A DNA stretch of 64,000 nucleotides from Pyrenula massariospora (Eukaryota > Ascomycota > Eurotiomycetes > Pyrenulales > Pyrenulaceae). Shown in pieces: positions 53,946-64,000 of this stretch. Location of the stretch: assembly GCA_021030905.1 (NCBI GenBank), contig JAGFMI010000009.1, positions 682,001-746,000 of the forward strand, read 5' to 3'. Made by a program: the position numbers and the translations under genes. The first letter of the stretch is position 1; every line of letters begins with the position of its first letter. The notes below the pieces were generated by a model. It saw nothing but the letters and a program-made list of their open reading frames with translations. It was not told the DNA's origin and searched no databases.

Positions 53946-55808
53946 CTACTGAAACACTACAACCCGCCAAACCCCCCACCGCCCCCCACGATCCTTCACC
54001 TTGAACACCCACCCCCCCTTCCCCGCACAGTCCGCCCGATCAACCTCCACACCGCCCACCACCTCCCGCCCCGGCAGCAGATCGAGCGTCTCGCCCGCCT
54101 CCGCGCAGAACGCCTCGACGGTCTTCCGCACGCCGTGCAGCTCGGGCCGGAGGAGCGTGGGGAAGAGGCAGGGCCCCGGGGCGAAGGACTCGGCGATGTT
54201 GGCGAGGGGGAGGAGGTAGCGGTAGCCGTGTGTTGCGTAGCGGTGGTTCGTGGGGTCGCTAGGGTCGTCCTCCTTCTGCGAGGGGTTTGGGGTTTCTGGC
54301 ACAGGGGGGAGGGGAAGGGTCTTGGTAGCGGGCAGGCCCGGCCAGAGGTGCGGAAAGGGGATGACGGCGGAGACTTCGGACCAGCCTGCGGTCAAGTTGC
54401 GGCGGTGGAGCGGGTGGGCGCCCGGGATGGTGTACCAGGCGGCGCGGTTCCCGTTGGCCGCCGTGTGCCACTGCATGAGCGGTGCGGCGGTGGGGGAGGC
54501 GGAGGTGGTGAGGAAGTAGAGGCCGGCGGAGGGGTCGGGGAGGCGGACCCAGACGGAGGTTGCGGTGGGGAGGATGGTGTTGATCAGGTGGGTGAAGGAG
54601 ATGTCGGTTGGGGGCATGTCTTCGTCGTCGGGAGCTGCGGGGGTGGAGTGGGGGGCTTTGGGCTTGACGTTGCTGAATATGCCCGTTGCAGCAGGTGCGG
54701 CTGGTTTGGGAGTAGGACGCCGCCACAGGTACGCGTCCTCCGGGATTTCGGCAGGCGTGAGCAGGCGTCTCCCTAGGTCTTCCTTTGTCAGGCCCAGGTT
54801 CGCAAAAACTTTCTCCGCCGCTGCAATGTTTCCCATTGTCGGCGCTGCCTTGGGACGCATGTAGTCTAGTGGGTTTGCCACATTGAGCCAGTTGCGCTTG
54901 AGGGCGGAGAAGTTTGATCCTTGGACGATATCGTTGAGGAGGGTGCTGAGAGCTCCGGAACGGAGTTGGTGGATGCTGCCCGGGAATGCAGATGCTGCTT
55001 GCAGATAGACGAGGTTGTGCCGTTGAGTTGGGCTGTTCACTTTTTCAAGGCTGCCCTTTTCGCGAAGGTCGCGGAGCCATCGGATAGCACCTTTGTGCTT
55101 GTCCGCGTATGGTAGTTTGTCATGCAGAATTAATTCGGCAGCATGTTCTACCGTCCGTCGATCGTAGTCGGCAAGCACGCGTTCGAGCATGACCGCTGAT
55201 TCTGCTGTTGAGGTGATTTCGAACCCTTCAAGTGGCCTTTTCGCGAACCTCTCGGTAGGAAAGTCAAAATGCATGTGTCTAAATCCGCCGGATTCGCTAA
55301 TTCCAATACTTCGGACGTTTTCGTATACTTTGAACTCCTTCAGCGCCTTTCTACCGACAAAGAGAGCATTTACAGCGTGTAAAGAATTTTGAAATAACTC
55401 TGGATGGTCTGCAAGGTTCCAGAAGAGAGGGATGAGGTCGCCCGATTTTGTGTCGATGACCGCGAGACTTCCATAACGTTTCATGAAGTGTCGACAAGCA
55501 GAGCATCGGAACTCTTGCTGTTTTTCCTTGGGCAAGTTGTTCTCGTACTTCGTGTGCAAGAGCTCGTTATCCTCGCCAAAATCGACATAAAAAATAGGCA
55601 CGCTTTTATGTTTGCCGAGAAGATTGATCGCGTTCCTCGTCATAGCGTCATAATGCGGTTTCGTGTTAGTGAGTGGCACCTTTGCTTTGAGGTTGCTAGC
55701 ATCACGCTTTCCAGAATGACTTGTAATAGATCTAATAGGCAGGACAGGTTTCGGGATCAGATCTATCTCCTGGTCGACTTCGACCCACTCATCGGACGCG
55801 TCGGCCAT
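53946..55808 (-). CDS. Uncharacterised protein with conserved CxxC domain
   Basis: A single exon of 620 aa. The frame extends upstream with a TTG, but the first ATG is at 55808 (MADASDEWVEVDQEID). After a short acidic N-terminus there is a globular domain from about residue 50 with VPIFYVDFGEDNELLHTKYE and then EFRCSACRHFMKRYGSLAVI, a C-x2-C-x-H arrangement that could bind zinc. The domain extends to about residue 350. A Pro/Ala-rich linker is followed by a second folded-looking part (HLINTILPTATSVWVRLPDP, THGYRYLLPLANIAESF, VWRVVVFQ). I recognise this as a recurring architecture in fungi and, from memory, with partial similarity to some phage proteins; I cannot give a function. No signal peptide or membrane helix is seen. 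The second half is GC-rich with C-ending codons. Confidence 0.75.
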   Translation of the reverse strand: MADASDEWVEVDQEIDLIPKPVLPIRSITSHSGKRDASNLKAKVPLTNTKPHYDAMTRNAINLLGKHKSVPIFYVDFGEDNELLHTKYENNLPKEKQQEFRCSACRHFMKRYGSLAVIDTKSGDLIPLFWNLADHPELFQNSLHAVNALFVGRKALKEFKVYENVRSIGISESGGFRHMHFDFPTERFAKRPLEGFEITSTAESAVMLERVLADYDRRTVEHAAELILHDKLPYADKHKGAIRWLRDLREKGSLEKVNSPTQRHNLVYLQAASAFPGSIHQLRSGALSTLLNDIVQGSNFSALKRNWLNVANPLDYMRPKAAPTMGNIAAAEKVFANLGLTKEDLGRRLLTPAEIPEDAYLWRRPTPKPAAPAATGIFSNVKPKAPHSTPAAPDDEDMPPTDISFTHLINTILPTATSVWVRLPDPSAGLYFLTTSASPTAAPLMQWHTAANGNRAAWYTIPGAHPLHRRNLTAGWSEVSAVIPFPHLWPGLPATKTLPLPPVPETPNPSQKEDDPSDPTNHRYATHGYRYLLPLANIAESFAPGPCLFPTLLRPELHGVRKTVEAFCAEAGETLDLLPGREVVGGVEVDRADCAGKGGWVFKVKDRGGRWGVWRVVVFQ

Positions 55809-57191
55809 GACGAGGATGAACAAAGTAGCTAGTTGATACTTTCGAACCTAGAATTATGGCTTCTTTCTCCAATGGAAAAGACGATGTATATTTTGTCTAT
55901 GTTAAAGAAAAGGTGCAGAACAATCAATGGCCTCGAAGCGATATGTGCAGTCGCCTAAGGCTTCCCGACGATAACGGAACAGCTCGACGGCAGAGAGGAA
56001 TGGCAGCTGCCAGGATGAATTGCTTTGAATACAGGAAGTAAGGAATGACAAAAGTGGAAACGCAAGAACTTTTATAGGATGGAGCCTGAGTCACCAGCAC
56101 TCTTGGGCTACTGGGCAAATGTGTTAGTGAGTCAAGGCTGAAGCCTGATGGGGGGCCTGACGGACGGAAAATCGATGGGCAACCTCGTTGGCAAGGTCTT
56201 ATGCGAACCCGATACCAGTATGGTTCAGACATTCTAAATGTGTAAGCGAGACTTAGTACAGTGGCTCAGTTGGTGGTGTCATTCCTGCAAAAGTACACCA
56301 CGAATCACTTCCACTCATTTTTGCGGGAGCGTGTGGCGAAGGAAAGCTTGGCATAAGTTAACTTTTAACCCGACGATAGCGGTAAAGTTGGCAAGAAAAT
56401 CATTTCTTAAATTATGGAAAAGATATAAGTTTAGATTTTATTTGCTTGCATCGAAATTTTGATTTAGTATTATCTACTTGCCATTCTAACTATTTCTTGG
56501 CACAAAAATGCGAGCACAAATAAATATCTCCAATTTTTAGTCTATGGCCGTGGAGAGGCCCTAAGCCCTGAGGATCGGTTGCAGAATGACGTTTAAGGCA
56601 TAAAGCCAATGTGCCTTTATCCTTCAAAAGTTTCTAAACCTGACCTAAAGCGGCCACGGTGGGAGTTCACTGAGAGAAGCCGTCATACACACTTTCAAGG
56701 AGGGGTGTATGATGATAAGGATAGGGGGTATTGAAGGTAGGAACTGCCATCGTTGAGGACGCTGACTGTCGAACGTGGTGATAGCAGCCGCCATGAGTGA
56801 GTTTGGGCGGTCGTTACACTGTTGAGGGCGTCTACTAGGGGAATCTAAAGAGGGGTCTGTAGCCCGCGCGAACATTGTAGACAAATAGAGTGCGGACTAC
56901 GGAACGGTCACATGAGGAGGCTCGAGGCTCATAGAGCGGTTAGAGTCAATAGCACGACGAGAAGATGGTGATTCCTTTACGGACAGTTGGGGAGGGGGTG
57001 TTTGGCTGCCGGGATAGGTGCCCCTGGGTCTTGATTTGAGACTGCGGATCGGCTATAGGATTGGAAGGCTAGGCGGGGATGGAATGCGGTTGGACGGGCG
57101 CGTCGATCTCTTCTTCGGTATGCCCAAGACATGATTAGAACTCGTCCTTTCGCTTATATCCACTGATTGAATAACGCACGAAAGCTCTCTC
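55809..57191. other. Intergenic region with AT-rich segment
   Basis: This 1.38-kb stretch has no supported gene. Positions about 56350-56540 are markedly AT-rich compared with the surroundings, which could be a decayed element or a matrix-type spacer. A tRNA-like A-box string (GTGGCTCAGTTGG, about 56262) has no matching B-box. Confidence 0.35.
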
Positions 57192-58325
57192 TCAGTTAAG
57201 ACCTCGAGAGCCGAGCATCCCCGTGCCCGGATGGCATCCCACATACTCGAAGAACTGCTGTTCCGGCGTCAACACTAGCACCTCGTGAAACAGCCGCAGC
57301 GAGATATCATGATCCAGCTCCTTGGTGTACTGCAAAAAGCGCCCAAAGATATCCAGATGCGTCTTGTGCTCGCGGCTCCAGCGCTCCAGCGACGCCAGTT
57401 CGTCAAAGTAGGCCAGGCCGAAGGTCTTCTCAGTTGTATTTCCAGCAGCGGCGGCCGGTGAAGCCGGGTCGAGCACGTCCATGAGGCGACAGCTGTAGCA
57501 CCCGATAGTCTGGCCATGGTCGCGCAGAAAGTCCATGCCCGCGACTAGAACGGGGTGCATGGTCTCAACGTAGAGGGTTCGCTCTTTGGGACGCGTGCTC
57601 GACCAGTCTTGACCGGATCGGATGACGGCGAGGTTTTGCTTGCCTGGCACGCGGATACGTTGCTTTTTGGTTGTTGTTTTCGCGGCAGCTGTGGAGGATA
57701 CTCCGCTCCCTTCGGTCTGGGTGGACGAGCCGTTGACCGGCGCAAGGTTTCTCCCGGAGAGTGCATCTGTCTGGCCGGCTGGAAGGCGGTCTCGCGTACT
57801 TCCCCAGTAGACGTGCTCCAGTATGGGGCCGCTCATCTCTTCTCTCATGTACGCCACGCCTTCTGGGACCTCGTTACTAGAGAAAATGGTCTCTAGGCGC
57901 TCTATGGGAGGGAAGAAGATTTCCTGGAACCAGCCGTGCGGTTCCACTTCCGGGCTGAGCTCTCGCCACCATGTTTCAAAACCGCTTTGCAAAGTCCATT
58001 CTACATACGATGCCTTACTTGGCCAGTAAGCGATGACGGCTTGGTTGTAAGCGCCGACGTTGTCCATGACGGACGCTGTTTCCCAATATATTGGGCGACA
58101 GGCCGCAGGAGGCGTTTTAATGAACTCGGTGAGTTTCGACAATGCTTCCCCTCCGTTTGCCGTTGCATCTTCATGTTGGGCGCCTAATACGGCCATGACG
58201 ATATCTTTCATGGACTGCGGAAATCGGGCAGTGTACCCCGGAAATGGCGGGTCATAATTGACAGGCGTTTTAGCAGGCACCGTCCGCTCCTCATGAAGGG
58301 ACGCTGGGATCGCGGATTCAAGCAT
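57192..58325 (-). CDS. Haem-containing aldoxime dehydratase-like enzyme
   Basis: A single exon of 377 aa from ATG 58325 (MLESAIPASLHEERTVPAKT). The family is that of phenylacetaldoxime/aliphatic aldoxime dehydratase. Characteristic segments are GCYSCRLMD (containing the Ser that contacts substrate in characterised enzymes), REHKTHLDIFGRFL (His of the THxxIFG motif, candidate haem ligand), and LRLFHEVLVLTPEQQFFEYV (candidate catalytic His), ending CHPGTGML. These enzymes bind haem b and dehydrate aldoximes to nitriles. The length matches bacterial and fungal members (about 350-380). No nitrilase, nitrile hydratase or P450 gene lies alongside. A roughly 35-residue insertion rich in T, S and A (GSSTQTEGSGVSSTAAAKTT) sits in the middle. 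The substrate is unknown; haem binding is inferred from the family. Confidence 0.88.
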   Translation of the reverse strand: MLESAIPASLHEERTVPAKTPVNYDPPFPGYTARFPQSMKDIVMAVLGAQHEDATANGGEALSKLTEFIKTPPAACRPIYWETASVMDNVGAYNQAVIAYWPSKASYVEWTLQSGFETWWRELSPEVEPHGWFQEIFFPPIERLETIFSSNEVPEGVAYMREEMSGPILEHVYWGSTRDRLPAGQTDALSGRNLAPVNGSSTQTEGSGVSSTAAAKTTTKKQRIRVPGKQNLAVIRSGQDWSSTRPKERTLYVETMHPVLVAGMDFLRDHGQTIGCYSCRLMDVLDPASPAAAAGNTTEKTFGLAYFDELASLERWSREHKTHLDIFGRFLQYTKELDHDISLRLFHEVLVLTPEQQFFEYVGCHPGTGMLGSRGLN

Positions 58326-59736
58326 CTCAGTCGGTCATAAGCGGTTCTCCCGTAGTCAAGCACTCGATTTCAGGGAACAACTGATTTTTCCGGCGTATTG
58401 CGTGCGGGTTTATTTGTGAAGTTCTTAAGCTCACTGATCTGGTGGGCACAAGGTTATAAATGTCGCTGGCAGTCGATACGAACTGCTTAATAATTACCTG
58501 CGTTCCCTCTCCCCCAGGTAACTTCGACGTTCTCAGTGGTCCTTCTAACTTGTGCCACGTCGAGCGTGGCGCCCGGCTGCATGCCATCGCCCTGCCAAGG
58601 GCGAGACGCTCGAGAGTTGAGACCATTGGTTGAAGCCGATGGAGAATTTGAACCCATATCAAATGATTTGTGTTCGCTGCCAGTTTGTCTTAGTGCGTAT
58701 GAATAATTACAACAGCTCTATAGTTGAAGTTGTACATTACAAAACTTAGGTTTAGAGCCTTGTGGTGTATGAAGGTGCTGTGCCACTGAAGATTTTCGTC
58801 TGCTTCCTACCTTATTTTGAACTCGTTGTTGATCTTTTCACTAACGTCGGACTCGACATCATCGTAAAATTCAGATAAGCTGCGTGGGAAAATAATACTT
58901 CAGTGTTGTATTGAGGAGCCCGGCGTCACATAGGTAAAATCTTCGATACTTGAGCTACATTTATTGCTACCAAATTACTACGAGACTTAAAGTGCACTAG
59001 CCCGCTAATAAGACCACCAGGCTCGCCATACCTTCCTTGCACAGCATCCCATCCCTCTCGCCCACTGCCACAGCTTCTGCCAACCTTTTACTTCGACCCG
59101 CTTTCATCCACCATCTCTGTCTCGGAGAGGGCAGCTCAACGGTCCTTTCCCATCTTGAAGCTATCGAATCTCTGCTAAGTAGCCTATTATCTCTCCCCTG
59201 TGTATCCTACAGCACTCGGACGTGGCACTGCCCGAGACGAAGACTACTGTAAGGGAAAAGCGCCTCTTCCAACCCACACCATAACATCGCACACATTGGA
59301 AATTCAGGTCTGGTGTTGACGTCCATCGCAGCGAAAGACAGAGCTAGCCGCTCCTGTGTGATATTGGGCTCATAGTACGCAGCAGCCACGACTTGACCTT
59401 GCCTATGTGTAGGCCGAGAATTATTGCATAACACTATAAGAACACTGATCAAGCAGTGGAAGTTTTTTTAATCATTTTTGTTTGATTTCTTCAGAATTAG
59501 ACAAGATTCATAACTGAGGAATGTGAAAATTGTGCGCATAGACGACGACCAACGTAGTCACAGGGAGCTTTAGTGGTTGTTTACGCGCGTAAGCGCGGGG
59601 AATCTAGCCCTCTTCTTCGAGCTTCTGTCGCTCGTGCATAGAATGCACACTTACCTTCTGGCCCCGTTCGTAGCTGTGACGTCCGGATCACACGCTCTCC
59701 GCAACTGGCTGCCTCGGCGGCCTCCGTGTAAGTCCA
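58326..59736. other. Intergenic region between aldoxime dehydratase and NADP-GDH
   Basis: This 1.41-kb stretch is the upstream region of the dehydratase and the 3' region of GDH. Short frames show no domain. AT content rises around 58680-58960. No gene is supported. Confidence 0.35.
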
Positions 59737-61393
<1,657 letters not shown>

Positions 61394-62411
61394 GATGGTC
61401 TGTCGCGTGATGTTGGTACCTAACGTGTCTAGATACTGTGAGAGTCCTTATGCTCATGAAGCGTGAACCGAAAGTTTGGCAGGCTCCAAGGCTTGATTTG
61501 GGCACTTGGAGCGTTGAAGGATACACTTGGAGTATAGAGATGGCGTTGCGAGCGGAATGAACAGAGAGAGGAACCACTTGATGAAGAAGACAAGTTACGG
61601 CGGAAGATGAGGGTTTTTATCTTTTTCAGTGTGAAGAGTGAAATGGACACGATGTAAACAGAAGGTTTCAAGCAGGCGAAAATTTTCTCAATTGCAAACC
61701 TGACAAGGTGGAAAAGCTCCCCAAGCTCAGCTCAAGCTCCTAATTCAATTGGCAAATAGCCTCTGAGCGGAGGTTGGAAAGCATCCGCTGACGTACTACG
61801 CCCGCACCTAGCACAACGTCGATATCCTTTTTTCGCGTGTGGTTACCTGTTGCCCATGGGTTCTAGCGTCATTGCGAGATCTGGTCCAATGCGACGGGCG
61901 ACCCAAAGAGAGGGAAATCGGTCAAGTAAACGGGGATGAGCCAATGAGGCAACCGCGATGTTATCGAGGGCCAGAGATAAGGGTACCCCGAGGGAAAAAA
62001 GCGCGTGGCCGTGATCGGCCAGCGCCGTAGCTGCAAGTCAAAAGCCCAGTTAGGCTTGGGACGCCTGTGTCCAAGTCGCGTGGGGTGCTCCAACATGGGC
62101 AAAAATCGTGGTCTCCACAAAAGCAATCGTGGAAAAAAGCGTGGGCAGCAGAGCATCTTTTCAAATGCCTCAGGTTTCCAGGTCCGGGTGAGATGCGGAG
62201 AGGGAAGGTGTAGCGAGATGCCAAGAAAAGCGGAAGGTTCCGATTAGATATCTAGCGGGATGAAGAACATCACTCGTTCGTAGCATACCGAAGACCACGC
62301 CATTTCATTAGCAGTGCAGAGCGAACCGTGTATCTTGCTTCCTAGAAGAACCCTCTCTCTTCACACCTGTCGAGTTCAGAACTCACTCAGCCTCAAAGCC
62401 CTCCCACCACC
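61394..62411. promoter_or_regulatory. Divergent promoter region of NADP-GDH and SEM1
   Basis: This 1.02-kb region separates two divergent starts. It contains GATA sites of the AreA/NIT2 type (TTATCT at 61617-61622; AGATAA at 61975-61980) and CCAAT boxes (ATTGG at 61748-61752; CCAAT at 61886-61890 and 61941-61945). Nitrogen-responsive control of GDH through GATA factors and the HAP complex is known in fungi; its use here is inference. Confidence 0.5.
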
Positions 62412-62794
62412 ATGTCCGGCGCGGCGACCGGCGCCTCTTCAACAGCCAAGCTCCAAGACAAAAAACCGGAGGGCGAGCCGCAAAAGGACCAACAGCCTCA
62501 GAGTCAAGGCCCTGCACTGCTAGAAGAGGACGATGAATTCGAGGATTTCCCTGTCGAAGGCATGTCGATGACGTCCGATCCTGACTGGTGCTGATAGATC
62601 CTAGATTGGACGGTGGAAGAGGCGACGGCACCAGGTGGGAATACGCATCTGTGGGAGGAGAGCTGGGATGACGATGATCAGAACGAGGAGTTTTCGAAGC
62701 AGTTGAAGTACGATGGCCTTCCCGAACGTTTTATGGATCCTAGCTAACGCTTTACAGAGAGGAGCTGAAAAAGGTTCAAACATCGAAGTCATGA
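62412..62794 (+). CDS. SEM1: 26S proteasome subunit Sem1/Dss1
   Basis: Three exons: 62412-62559, 62605-62707 and 62758-62794 encode 95 aa. The acidic, Trp-containing core is diagnostic: LLEEDDEFEDFPVEDW spans the first junction, then LWEESWDDDDQNEEF, then EELKKVQTSKS at the C-terminus. Sem1/Dss1 is an intrinsically disordered proteasome lid subunit that also works in TREX-2 mRNA export and with BRCA2-type proteins. Intron 1 (45 nt) appears to begin with GC rather than GT: AAG then GCATGT, with CTGAC internally and CTAG at the end. Only this donor keeps the FPVEDW motif in frame. Intron 2 (50 nt) is normal (GTACGA..CAG, with CTAAC). The N-terminal about 30 residues are a variable fungal extension. 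Confidence 0.93.
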
Positions 62795-63000
62795 CATTTA
62801 CTTGCCAGTGGAGGCTGGATGAAGCATAATAGAATAGAGCATCTGTTGAAATGGAGTGTATTTTCAGACCATACTTTTTGGTTGAAGTTTAAAATGGTGC
62901 AATGGGCCGTCTCTGATCCGGCTAGTTCTATTAGGGAGTCACATTCTTGGTCTCAGGTCTCGTTGCAGCATCAGGTTTCGTGCGCATCCCCAGTTCGAGC

Positions 63001-64000
63001 TCACTTACTAGACAGCGCCGACACTCCAGGCAGATCCTTCCCTTCTAGTAGCTCCAATGAGGCTCCTCCGCCTGTGGACACATGACTGAGCTTGTCCTCT
63101 ACACCATATTTCGCTGCAACCGTCGCAGTGTCGCCCCCGCCAATTATCACAATATTTCCTTTACTGGCAGCCTCCACCGCGGCATCGAGCGTCGCTTTCG
63201 TACCCTTGGCGAAAGGCTCCATTTCAAAGACACCTGGTGGTCCGTTCCAGAGGATCGTCTTTGCGTCCATGATTGCGTCCTTGTATAGCTGGATAGTCTT
63301 CTCGCCAACGTCCAGTCCCAACCAACCATCAGGAATGCCTTCCTCATCGGTGGCAGTTCCTGTCTTGGCATCGGCTGCGAACTTGTCTGCCGTGATATAA
63401 TCGACAGGTAGGACAATCTTTACATTGTTCTTCTTTGCCTTTTCTACGAGCTCCGCGCACTTCTGACTTCCCGGTTCGTCAAATAGACTGCTTCCGATCT
63501 TTACATTGTATAGTGCTTTCTTGAAGGTGAAAGCCATACCTCCAGTGATGATGAGGCTGTTCACCTTTGGCAAAAGGTTGTCAATCAGTTGAATCTTGTC
63601 GGACACTTTAGCACCGCCAAGGATGGCAAGGAATGGACGCTGAGGTTTCTCAAGAGCCTGTGCAAAATAGTCGAGCTCCTTCTTCATGAGGAAGCCAGAT
63701 GCTTTCTGCGGTAGTTGACACCCAACCATGGAGCTGTGGGCTCTATGGGCCGTTCCGAAGGCGTCGTCTGAGCAACTGTTAGCAGAGGACATGAAAGCGC
63801 CAAAGGCACTGACTGATATAGACATCTCCGAGCGCTGTGAGCCCTTTTCTAAACTCGTCTACCGCTGCCTTGTCTGCTTTGACTTTCTTGCCTTCGGCAT
63901 CTTTGCTGCTCCCTTCCTCTTCAGGATGGAATCGCAGGTTCTCCAATAGAATGACTTCTCCGCCACTTGCCTGGTTCACGGTGTCTTCGACCTCTTTCCC
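63001..64000 (-). CDS. PGK1: Phosphoglycerate kinase, N-terminal part beyond window
   Basis: Two exons are visible: 64000-63814 (partial) and 63767-63001, with a 46-nt intron (GTCAGT..CAG). They encode the last 317 aa; fungal PGK is about 417 aa, so roughly 100 N-terminal residues lie outside. The joined sequence has [54 protein letters not shown], the C-terminal nucleotide-binding region [20 protein letters not shown] and [13 protein letters not shown], and ends [20 protein letters not shown]. All hallmark motifs are intact. The enzyme transfers phosphate from 1,3-bisphosphoglycerate to ADP in glycolysis. It converges on SEM1, with 206 bp between the stop codons. Confidence 0.97.

Noticed and set aside
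54135-54864. Gly-rich plus-strand frame of 213 codons
   Set aside because: It is antisense to the GC-rich second half of the CxxC protein.
56255-56330. tRNA A-box-like GTGGCTCAGTTGG
   Set aside because: No B-box follows at a suitable distance and no cloverleaf can be drawn.

Overview
This window is nuclear DNA from a filamentous ascomycete (Pezizomycotina). The evidence is many short introns of about 45-125 nt with GT..AG ends and CTAAC/CTGAC-like branch sites, monocistronic genes on both strands, and fungal-specific families such as IKS1, IML2, DUF1748, a YAT-type amino-acid permease and fungal-type phytase. No rRNA, tRNA, CRISPR array or intact transposon was recognised. The exact order or genus cannot be fixed from the sequence alone.

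Layout. Positions 1-7.4 kb: the 5' part of an SPxK-rich nuclear-type protein (minus), a large multi-pass membrane protein (plus) and an MFS transporter with a 14-nt micro-exon (minus). 8.5-14.4 kb: URI1/BUD27 (minus) diverging from TFB3 (plus), then the kinase IKS1 (plus). 14.9-20.4 kb: an F-box protein with two tandem, homologous alternative last exons, the tiny DUF1748/MIN8-type mitochondrial gene (minus), and pyruvate kinase (plus). 20.4-30.4 kb is gene-poor: a hidden two-exon 122-aa gene and one uncharacterised protein converge near 24.3 kb. 30.4-35.9 kb: a membrane-anchored histidine acid phosphatase/phytase and a bZIP factor, both minus. 35.9-40.4 kb is again gene-poor, with one weak three-exon candidate. 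40.4-48.2 kb: an SMP-30/gluconolactonase-like protein, IML2 and an amino-acid permease, all minus. 50.6-55.8 kb: MLH3 (plus) converging on a CxxC-containing protein of unknown function (minus). 57.2-64 kb: an aldoxime-dehydratase-like haem enzyme, NADP-glutamate dehydrogenase (minus), SEM1 (plus) and the 3' part of phosphoglycerate kinase (minus).

Functionally these are mostly unlinked housekeeping genes: central carbon metabolism (pyruvate kinase, PGK), nitrogen assimilation (NADP-GDH, amino-acid permease), transcription/repair (TFB3 of TFIIH, bZIP, MLH3), protein homeostasis (URI1, SEM1, F-box, IML2) and transport. No secondary-metabolite or defence cluster is visible. The most distinctive signals are structural: the duplicated last exon of the F-box gene (exon B lies behind the first stop codon and is easy to miss), a probable GC-AG intron in SEM1, micro-exons of 6, 14 and 21 nt, and G-quadruplex-prone introns in the DUF1748 gene. 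All exon models are hand-built from splice signals, reading phase and family conservation; no transcript data were available.
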